From Chaetoderma sp. LZ-2023a (Eukaryota > Mollusca > Caudofoveata > Chaetodermatida > Chaetodermatidae), in the NCBI GenBank assembly GCA_034401795.1, contig CM067363.1, positions 32,361,470-32,425,469 on the forward strand: 64,000 bases of DNA, given 5' to 3'. The translations under genes were made by a program, and so were the position numbers. Of this stretch, positions 37,001 through 48,918 are shown piece by piece; the first letter of the stretch is position 1, and the number at the start of each line of letters is the position of its first letter. The notes under the pieces are model-generated. The model was given only the letters and a program-made list of their open reading frames with translations, had not been told where the DNA came from and did no database searches.

Positions 37001-40000
37001 AAATGTATTTTAAAAGGGGTACCCAGACACCCAGCCCCAGCATGCTCAGCGCCAAACTATTATTCAATATCAGAAGATATAATTACACCTAGTCTTTCAT
37101 TCTGTAGCAATAAAGTATCTTTTTTTTAAATAAGTAATGGGTTATTCAGAAATCTGTCTTGCTCACGTGACCTTTGACGTGTACAAGGGAACGATCTATA
37201 CGGATGTGTCAGTAGGCTGTTTTGTCTGTACGCATTACTTAAGCGTTTATAGTATAAGCACGGACAGTGAGATATTGGTTATTCTAAGCCAGATATATAA
37301 TTCTATTTGCCAAACTATATAATCACATTAAAACAATGTAATGTGTGTCTGAATCTTTGGCCATCAGCGGTTTTTACACCATTGACAGCGATAATGTCGT
37401 ATTTTGACATTCCGTGTGACATCTTTTTAGCATTCCATTTCATGTAGCCTACATAAACAAGAGGCCTAAGGGGCCTGTGTCGCTCACCTGGAGCACTATG
37501 CATTTTTGTCAAAATTGTTGGTGGGTGGTTTAGTAGTCTTTTAAATGATTTTGTGAACATTTTTGCAAGTCCAATATGGCCGCCAAACACGCTACATTTT
37601 GATTGGTCCACTGCGGACATGTTTCTGACATAGCGCCTTCCCTTGAACAAACTTTAATGGCGCTCAGTGCCTAATCATATCTCCCAAATTGCGGCACAAT
37701 CCGTTCAGTAGTTCTGGAGTTGTTTTGGCAAAAAATAGGTTATCCAAGATGGCTACCAAACCATTTTGCCAATCAAGTTCTCTTGAACAAACTTGGTGCA
37801 GCACTTACCCTAGATGATATTTTATGCATTTTGAATCGATCCCCCAAGCAGTTTCGGAGTAGATTTTTAAAGACATTTCTAAAAATCGACCAAAATCCAA
37901 GATGGCCACCAACCAAATTGGCCGCTCGGCTTTGTTTGAACAAACATGGACCTCTATGCCCTAAGAATGCTTTCTGCCAAATGTACTTGAAATCGGTCCA
38001 GTGGTTCTCGAGAAGACATTTTAAATTTCCCATTGCTTTAGAATGGGAATTTTTGGTAGGAAAAAGATCCAAGATAGCTGCCAAACCGTTTATCCAACAG
38101 TTTCAAAAATGGCAAATATGAAATCAGAATACCCACAAACATATATGAAACCAATTTCGGCCTCAAAATCCATCAAATAAAAAATCCAATATGGCTGCCA
38201 AGCATGCTACATTTTGATTGGTATACGGTGGCCATGTTTTTTGATGGATTACCTTCCCTTGAACTTTAATGGCCCTTAGTCTCTAATCATTCTCCCCAAT
38301 TTCGGCCTGATCACTTCAGTGGTTCTACAGAAGTCGTTTTCGGGAAAACAAGGTCATCCAAGATAGCCACCGAACCATTTGGTCAATCAAGTCCTCTTGA
38401 ACAAACTTAGCTTACCTCTTGCCCTAGATGATGTTTCATGAGTTTTTAATCGATTCCCCCTATGGTTTCAGAAAAGAAGATCTTTAAAGACGTTTGCTAA
38501 AATCGGCTGAAATCCAAAACCGATCGGGTTCATTTGAACAAACTTGTATCCCTATTCCCAAAGGATGCTTCCTGCCAAATATAATTGAAATCGGCCTAGC
38601 AGTTCTCGAGAAGACATTTTAAATTTCACATTGCTTTAGTATGGGAGCCTTTACCAGCAAAATAATCCAAGATGGCCACCAAACTGTTTATTGGACAGTT
38701 TCGAAAATGGCAAATTTGAGCTCAGAATAGCCAAAAACATATATACACCTGTGCAAAAGTTAAGCACCAGCAAAAACAATAGAACGTAGAAACATGATGG
38801 TACAACTAGGCTGCCATACTTTTTGTCCCCGCGTTAGCTGACATAATTCCAAGTACGAAATGCACATGCATGCATGACTTCACGCCGCTTGATGTCCGTG
38901 CGTGGCGGGAAACAGCACACGTGTTCAGTTATGTAAAAGTCCAGTTTGAGGTGTAGAACATTACATACAGATTTAGGCGACAAGATTAGGAATTTTGTGT
39001 TCATGACCGTGGTTTATTTGTACAGAGAGAATTAGCTCTTGATTGTGAACCGCTATGGCAAGACGAAGGTTAAGTGATCGTGTGAAATGGCAAATCATAG
39101 GCATGCATACCACTGGTATGTCATGCAGAGAGATTGGCAGACAGCTGAACATTAACCATACTGTAATCAGTCGTTTGATTGCAAAACACGGGCAAACTAA
39201 CGAGGTGAAGGACAGGCCTAGATCTGGAAGACCGAAGAAGACTACTGCCCGTGGTGATCGAGCCCTAGTACGCCTTGTTAGGAGATCTCCATTCACCAAC
39301 AGCAGAGTGCTCAGCCAGCAATGGGAAACGCGCAATAGAGTGTCAATGTCTACCGTCAAAAGGAGACTGTATGCTGCTGGCATGAAAGCTAGGAGACCTG
39401 TCAGACGTCCTCTCCTCACTGCACACCACAAAGAGGAGCGTCTGAGGTGGTGAAACGAAAGAAGACACTGGAACATGAGATCCTGGAGACGGGTACACTG
39501 GTCCGAGGAAAGTCGGTTCCTGCTTCATGCCACAGATGGTCGAACTCGTGTATGGAGGTCCAGACGCACGGCGTACGACCAACGTAACATCATGGAAGAA
39601 GCTCCATTTGGTTGAGGTTCCGTTATGATATGGGGGTGCATCTCATTTGATTGTAAGTTGGATCTGTTGACTGTACCTGGAACACTAAATGGACAAAGAT
39701 ATCAAGATTCCATACTGGATAGAGTTGTGGTCCCTCATTTTGTAAATCATGCACTGGAACCCACCCTATATTCATGGATGACAACGCCCGACCACATCGT
39801 GCTAGAGCTGTGCATGAATACCTCCGCCAGAATGCCATCGAAACCCTACCATGGCCAGCAAGGAGCCCTGACATGAACCCTATTGAGCATAGCTGGGACA
39901 TTCTGGGAAACATGGTGAGAAGGAGGGATCCTCCTGTGCAGAACCTACAGGAATTAACAGACGCACACCATCTTGAATGGCAACGAATACCACAATGGCG

Positions 40001-43000
40001 TATCAGTCGGTTGGTGACCAGCATGAGACGTCGTGTCCAGGCCGTCATCCAGGCACAAGGTGGATATACCCGGTATTAATAATGACAGTCTCAAACTCGT
40101 GCACAGATGTTAAACTTTGTTTTCAGACACCATTAATGACAATCTAGCCACGTGTGTCAACTGTAGGGCAATAGTTGTCAGTTGTGTCAACGTAACCATA
40201 TTCAGGCCTCGTTTTCAAGTTCAAACAAAAACATACAGTGTTTCCCCACCATCATAATCAGCATTCCTCTAGTTGCATTATTACCTCTTGCACTAAGATG
40301 GATGGGTACATAAATGTTTATGCTATTGCTTTCTTCATAGCACATGAATATACCCTCGCATGTGCGTAAAAATATGGTGGTGCTTAACTTTTGCACAGGT
40401 GTATATAAAACCAATTTCGGCCTCAAAACCCATTAAATAAAAAAATACAATATGGCTGCCAAACACGTTACATTTTGATTGGCCCACGGCAGCCATGCTT
40501 TTTGACAGATCAACTTCCTTTTATCAATCTTTAATGGCCCTTAGTCCCTAATCATATCTTCCAAATTTGGGCCTGATCCCTTTAGCGGTTCTCGAGAAGT
40601 CATTTTCTGGCTAGGTCATCCAATATGGCTGCTGAACCATTTGGTCAATCAAATCATCTTGAACAAACTTGGCTTACCTCTTGCCCTAGATGATGTTTCC
40701 TGAGTTCTGAATCGATTCCCCAAGACGTTTCCTAAAATCGGCCGAAATCCAAGAAGGCCGCCTGCCAAATTAGACGATCGGGTTCATTTGAACAAACTTG
40801 GACCACTATGCCGTAAGGACGTTTCCTACCAAATATAATTGAAATCGGCCTAGCGGTTCTTGAGAAGAAATCGTTTAAATGAAAAGTTGACGGACAACGG
40901 ATGGACACACGACAGATGGTCGCCACGACATAAGCTCACTTGGCCTTTCATGTCAGGTGAGCTAAAAATCCAATATGGCCACCAAACACACTACATTTTG
41001 ATTGGCCCACGGCAGCCATGTTTTTTGACAGATCAACTTCCTTTGAACAAACTTTAATGGTGCTTAGTCCCTAATCATATCCACCAAGTTTGGGCCTGAT
41101 CCCTTTAGCAGTTCTGGAGAAGTCGTTTTTGTGAAAACTAGGTCATCCAAGATGGTTGCCGAACCATTTGGTCAATCAAGTCCTCCTGAGCAAACACACA
41201 TACAGTCAGTGACACCATTCACACACATACTGTCAGTGACACCATTCACACACATACAGTCAGTGACACCATTCACACACATACAGTCAGTGACACCATT
41301 CACACACATACAGTCAGTGACACCATTCACACACATACAGTCAGTGACACCATTCACACACATACAGTCAGTGACACCATTCACACACACAGTCAGTGAC
41401 ACCATTACGCACATACAGTCAGTGACACCATTCACACACATACAGTCAGTAACACCATTCACGCACATACAGTCAGTGACACCATTACGCACATACAGTC
41501 AGTGACACCATTCACACACATACAGTCAGTGACACCATTCACTCCCATACAGTCAGTGACACCATTCACACACATACAGTCTATGACACCATTCACTCCC
41601 ATACAGTCAGTGACACCATTCACTCCCATACAGTCAGTGACATCATTCACACACATACAGTCAGCGCCACCATTCACACACATACAGTCAGTGACACCAT
41701 TCATGCACATAGTCTGTGACAAAATTCACTCCCATACAGTCAGTGACATCATTCACACACATACAGTCAGTGACACCATTCACACACATACAGTCAGTGA
41801 CACCATTCACACATACAGTCCGTGACACTATTCACTCCCACACAGTCAGTGACACCATTCACACACATACAGTCAGTGACACCATTCACACATACAGTCC
41901 GTGACACTATTCACTCCCACACAGTCAGTGACACCATTCACACACATACAGTCAGTGACACCATTCACACACATACAGTCAGTGACACCATTCACACACA
42001 TACAGTCAGTGACACCATTCACACACATACAGTCAGTGACACCATTCACGCACATACAGTCTGTGACAACATTCACCCACATACAGTCAGTGACACCATT
42101 CACTCCCATACAGTCAGCGCCACCATTCACACACATAGTCAGTGACACCATTCACTCCCATACACTCAGTGACATCATTCAGACACATACAGTCAGGGCC
42201 ACCATTCACACACATAGTCAGTGACACCATTCACTCCCATACACTCAGTGACATCATTCACACACATACAGTCAGTGACACTATTCACTCCCATACAGTC
42301 AGTGACATCATTCACACACATACAGTCAGTGACACCATTCACACACATACAGTCAGTGACACCATTCACACATACAGTCTGTGACACTATTCACTCCCAT
42401 ACAGTCAGTGACACCATTCACACACATGCAGTCAGTGACACCATTCACACACATACAGTCAGTGACACCATTCACACACATACACTCAGTGACACCATTC
42501 ACACACATACAGTCAGTGACACCATTCACTCCCATACAGTCAGCGCCACCATTCACACACATAGTCAGTGAGACCATTCACACACACAGTCAGTGACACC
42601 ATTACGCACATACAGTCAGTGACACCATTCACACATACAGTCCGTGACACTATTCACTCCCATACACTCAGTGACATCATTCACACACATACAGTCAGTG
42701 ACACTATTCACTCCCATACAGTCAGTGACATCATTCACACACATACAGTCAGTGACACCATTCACACACATACAGTCAGTGACACCATTCACACATACAG
42801 TCTGTGACACTATTCACTCCCATACACTCAGTGACACCATTCACACACATACAGTCAGTGACACCATTCACACACATACAGTCAGTGACACCATTCACAC
42901 ACATACAGTCAGTGACACCATTCACACATAGTCTGTGACACCATTCACACACATACAGTCAGTGACACCATTCACACACATACAGTCAGTGCCACCATTC

Positions 43001-46000
43001 ACACACATACAGTCAGTGACACCATTCACACATAGTCTGTGACACCATTCACACACATACAGTCAGTGACACCATTCACTCCCACCCACACACTCACCCA
43101 TATACCAACCCACTCACCCATGCACACACACTGATTGACTCACTCAACCACCCACCTTTCCACCCACCCACCCACCAACCCTGAGAATTTGTACGTTGTT
43201 TTATTATGAGAAATTACAGACCAAATTAGATTTTCAAGAGTTTGCATCAGTTTTTGATGGTTACATCCCGTTCCAACATGAAATACGACAAATATCCATT
43301 TTCCACACTTTTTTTCGCACTCCAAGGCATTCAACTGAGAATTGGTAGGTTGCTTTATTATAGGGAGTTATAGAGCAAGTTCGAGTTTCAGACATTTTCA
43401 TCAATTTTCCTTAATGCCCCTTAATATTAGTTTTCCACAATATTTTTCGCAGTATTTCAATATATTCAATTAAGAATTGGTATGTTGCTTTCTTATGAGT
43501 GATTACAGAGCAAGTATTCGAGTTTCAGGAGTTTGTGTCAATTTTTATGGAGTTATGACTGACTTATGAAATGCGAAAATCTCTGAAAAAATGAAATTCT
43601 TTACAATATAAAATTCTGTTGAAAATTTTGAAATTAATTTGACTGGAAGACAGCAACGGCTTCCAGTCAAATTAATTTCAAAATATTCAACAGTTTTCCT
43701 GTATGGTTGTGTTGAAACTGAGATATAGGGAATTCATAGGTGTCAGGTGAAAGGATTAATTCATGCGCATGTAGAGCTTTTGCTGTGCAGGCAAAATCCA
43801 AATGTTAGATACACTTTGTGCATGTAGAACAAAATTCTTATTTCTACCCATGGTTGGGACCTCCAAAATTTAAGAAACAAGTAGTACCCGTATTTTGTGG
43901 CGACATCTCTGGCCCGTTCTTCTGACACAACGCGCTGATCTTCTAAATCTGCTTTATTTCCACATAGAACAATGTCAGGATTCTCACAGTAAGCGTGTGT
44001 CTGTAACTGAGTCACCCAGTTACGAATGTTCAAGAAAGACTGCTCACTCGTTAAGTCAAACAGCAGCAGGAAGCCCATTGCATCACGAAAGAACGCGGTC
44101 GTTAAACTTCGAAACCTGAGGAATGAATCACAAATGTGAATAAAGAGACTCTGATGTTAAACTAAATATTGAAGAATTGCTGGGAATTAACTGTCTAACT
44201 GCTGCAAGACACCAAACAATAATTTCAATCGGCAATAATTATGGCCCTGCTGAATATTTTGAAAGCAATTTGACTGAAAGGTGTTGGTGGCTTCGCCATG
44301 AACAACTTTCAGTCAAATTGTTTTCAAAATGTTCATAAAGCCCAGAGTTATTCCCCATTGAAATTAATGTCTGGTGTCTAGCAGCAGTCACACAGTTAAA
44401 AGCCACAGTACAGTATATGTTTATTTTATAAAAGAATTTGCTCCTAATGGTGCATGGGTGAATTTATTAACCCTTACCACTCTGATGTCAATATTCCATC
44501 TTTTACTGTGTGAATAGCAAAGAAACTGGTGTAAATTTTTCAACAATTTTGGTGGACAATGTTGCGGTCATAGACAGCAACATCTTCCACCAAATTTGTT
44601 AACAAGAGGTACCAGAAGATATCAGATATCTCGCCTTTTTAAGTTACCACAGGACCCGGCCTGCCCTGGACTAAATATTCTGTGAAAAAATTACGTCCAG
44701 CCCATGTACATACAACAAGAACTATAAAAAAAATTGCAAATCGCTTTCCTGCATATTAATTGAAAATCACAGGGTATGATGGACCACCGGAGTCCCATTC
44801 TGAAATTTGACACTCCACTTGTCGATTCAAAATACCCATGGTACTACCCAATCGGGCAAGCATAGATTCATAGAAGCCTAGCTGGGAGACTGAACCTTAA
44901 AGCCTTGCTTCCAGGTAGTAACCTGCAGTACAATGACTACTGGCACACCAAGACTGTATGTATGTATGTATGTATGCATTTATATAGCGCCAATTCCAGA
45001 ATTAACTGCCCAAAGGCGCTTTACAAAAGTTAAAGCTAATTTAAAATAGTGAAATATGCTTTTTGGAACAAATGGGTTTTTAGAAGAGTTTTGAAAGCCT
45101 CAACATTGTTGCTGTTTTGAATGTTGGATGGAAGCTCGTTCCAAAGTTTTGGTCCAGCTATGGAGAAAGCACGCTCTCCAATGACAAGATTGGAATTGGG
45201 TACTACGCAGAGTAGCTGTTCACTCGATCTTAGTGCTCTCGGTGCTATTCGTCTAGTTATGAGTGATGATAAATACGGTGGGGCTAAGTCACGTAGGCAT
45301 TTGAACACGAAAAGTGCGACCTTAAATTCGATTCGTTGTTCCACTGGACTGAATGAAAGGCAAATGGTTCAAACATAAGCAAAGTTCACAGCCTGAAAAA
45401 AGAAGAAACATTTTCAAAAGCAAGTATATTAATATGATGTAGGCTACATTTAAGAAGCCTATTATAGAAAATCAACACATTTTTCTAAACTAGATAAGTC
45501 TTTGCTGATTAAATTGACATTTGAAAAAACACTAACCACAGCATAATACATATAACCTGATTGCAAAGCAGCCCTAAAATCTATTTCCTTTTAATAGGGA
45601 CTAGTCCTAAGCATTGTATAGAACAAATTGGTGAAGTTGTATTCAAATCGCATAAACCATTATGGATGCAAATGTCGTTTGAAAAAAGCTTAATGCAGCC
45701 AAACCTATACCTGGCTCTATAACCTGGATACAAATCAGCCATAAAATAATCAAAGTTCAAACGGTGAATAAATCTGGGGAAAATATGAGTCGATTTCTTT
45801 TTGATGTGGACTAGTCCTAAGCATCGCAAAGAAGAGATCTGTGAAATTTTATTCAATTCTGATAACCCCTTGTGGGTGCAAATGTAGTTTGAACAAGAGG
45901 TATCGGAAGATACCAAATATATCGCATTTTTAAGTTACCACAGGACCCGGATGCCGCAGGACCCGGTCTTCCCAGGACTAAATATTCTGTGAAAAGATAA

Positions 46001-48822
46001 TGTCCAAGCCATGTCCATACATAGAACAAGAGCTATCAGCACAATACATTTAAGCAGGATGCAAATCAGCGATAAAATAAGCAACGTTCAACCGCTGTAA
46101 AAGTGTAAACAAATTTTGAAAATCAATTTCTTTTTTATGTGGACAAGTCCTAAGCATGGTATAGAACACATTTGTGACAATTTATAGAAATCGGGCAACC
46201 CCTTGTTGTCTACAATGTAATTTGAAAAAAGCTTAACACAGCCAAAATCTATACCTGGCCACATAACCGGCATACAAATCAGCCCTAAAGTAATCAGAGT
46301 TCAAACGGTGAAAAAATCCGGGGAAAATATCAAAGTCGATTTCCTTTTGATGTGGCCTAGTACTAAGCATCGTATAGAACAAAGCTGTGAAGTTTTATTC
46401 AAATCGCCCGACCCCTTATGGGTGTAAATGTCATTTGAAAAAAACTTAACACAGCCAAGAATCATAACCAGGATATATAACCTGCACACAAATCAGCCAT
46501 AAAACAATCAAGAGTTCACTGAAAAAATCTGGGAAAAATGTCAAAGTTGATTGCTTTTTTATGTGGCCTAGTCCTAAACATCATATAGAACAAATCTGCG
46601 AAGTTTTATTCAAATTGGATAAACCCTTGTGGATGAAAACGTCGTTTGAAAAAAACTTAACACAGCCAAACCTATACCTGGCCACATAACCGGCATACAA
46701 GTCAGGCATAAAATAATCAGAGTTCAAACGGTGAAAAAATCCGGGGAAAAATCGATTTCCTCTTGATGTGGACTAGTCCTAAGCATCGTATAGAACAAAT
46801 CTGTGAAGTTTTATTCAAATCGCCCAACCCTTTGTGGGTGTAAATGTCATTTGAAAAAAGCTTAACACAGTCAAGAACGATAACCAGGATATAACCTGCA
46901 TGCAAATCAGCACTAAAATACTCAAAGTTCAAACGGCGAAAAAATCTGGAAAAAATTTGAGTCGATTTTTTTGCTTTACATGGACTGGTCCTAAGCATCG
47001 TATAGAGCAAATCTGTGAGGGTTTTTTTTAAATTGGATATCCCCCTGTGGGAGCAAATGCAATTTTAAAGAAGCTTAACACAGCCAAAAAAGTTAACTCT
47101 TGACACATAAAATATTCTATGTTCAAACATGATAAATGTATGAAAAAAGTTATAAAATCAATATAATTTTGAGATGCAGACTTGTTCTAAGCATCCCATA
47201 GAACACATCTGTGTAAATTTTTTTTTAATCGGATAGGCACAAATGTCATTTTAAAAAGATTAACCTGTCCAGATGCCAACACCAACATCAGCAATTTTTC
47301 CCACTCTCCAAAAATCTTTTTTCAACTTGGTGAAAATGTGAGATAAAAAAACTTAACGCAGCCGAAACCTATACCTGGCTATATCACCTGTATACAAATC
47401 AGCCATAAAATAATCAAAGTTCAAGGGCGAAAAAATCTGGAAAAATGTCAAAGTTTATTTCATTTTGGTGTGAACTAGTCCTAAGCATTGTTTAGAACAA
47501 ATATGTAAAGTTTTATTCAAATTGGATAACACCTTGTGGGTGCAAATGTCGTTTGAAAAAAGCTTAACGCAGCCAAAAGCTATACCTGGGCACATAACTC
47601 GCATACAAATCAGCCATAAAATAATCAGAGTTTGATGCGCCGAAAAAATCCGAAAAAAACTTCCTTTTAATGTGGACTAGTTCTAACCATCATATAGAAC
47701 AAATCTGTGACGTTTTATTCAAATCTGACAACCCCTTGTGGGTATAAATGTCGTTTGAAAAAAGCTTAACACAACCAAGAACCATAACCAGGATATATAA
47801 CCTGCACGCTCGTCAGTGAGATGAATCTGAATTGACACACATCCAGTCAGTGAGATGAATCTGAGCTGACACACATTTTGTCAGGGAGCTGAATTTGAAC
47901 TGATGAACACTCAGTCAATGAGATGAAGCTGAACTGACACACATTCAGTCAGGCAGCTGAATCTGAGCTGACACAGTCAGAAATGACGAACATTCAGTCA
48001 GTGAGATGAATCTGAACTGATGCACATTCAGTCATGCAGCTTAATCTGAACTGACGAACATTCAGTCAGTGAGATAAATCTGAACTGATGCACATTCAGT
48101 CACGCAGCTTAATCTGAACTGACGCACATTCAGTCAGTGAGATGAATCTGAACTGACGAACATTCTCACACATGTGACAAATGTCATCTTAAAGACCTAG
48201 TCTCCAAATACTTGATTGTGGACCACCCTCTGATTGATCATCGGAAGTGCCCTTAGACGCACTTAGCAAAAATCAATGATGGAAAAAGACATCAAGCTGA
48301 AAGAAAGGTGTACAGCAAACCCTTTAACGACTAAATTTCTTAGAAAATTAAAATATTTACTTATTGAATGTCCATTTGCGGGCCAAGAGAGGACTATTTT
48401 TGAAAGCTTACCACTGTAATGACTGGCTCTGTTACCGAGCCAGTCATTTCAGTGGTAAAATTTCAAAAATAGTCTTCTCTTGGCCTGCAAATGGACATTA
48501 CTCAAACCCACAACAGAGGCCGGTTTTGTCCGGTTTCATCACGAAAGGGTTAATGTTATCTCTCAAACATTTTTCAATATTTAATATAACGCTAAAAATA
48601 GAAATGCAATTACCAATGACTGTGTTTAGAAGTGTCAGGGATTACACAGGCACTGTGTGGATAATAGCTCTAGCTCGAGCGAGAATTTGGCAAAATTGTC
48701 AATCTATATATTATGTATTATTATGCTGCTTTGACATTCACAATACGGTCATTCAGTTTCTGGCTGTGTGGGAAAATGAGAACAGGTCTGCTTACAAATG
48801 CAGGAAACACAGTGTACCACTG

Positions 48823-48918
<96 letters not shown>

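Larger units (their letters stand above)
37456..40968 (+). repeat. Dispersed repeat family D, copy 2, split by a Tc1 element
   Basis: Starts AACAAGAGGCCTAAGGGGCC, TGTGTCGCTCACCTGG. Ends GGTCGCCACGACATAAGCTC, CAGGTGAGCTAA. There are three large monomers (about 37565-38165, 38170-40436 with the insertion, 40440-40968). Each begins AATATGGCYGCCAAACACGY then TACATTTTGATTGG. The Tc1 element at 38744-40403 interrupts the second monomer. Confidence 0.8.

Noticed and set aside
37720-38121. 133-codon frame (+) and 103-codon frame (-)
   Set aside because: Inside a family D dispersed repeat. Other monomers of the family do not keep either frame.
41131-42931. Series of frames repeating TPFTHIQSV / NGVTDCMCV
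   Set aside because: 27-bp array by-products on both strands.
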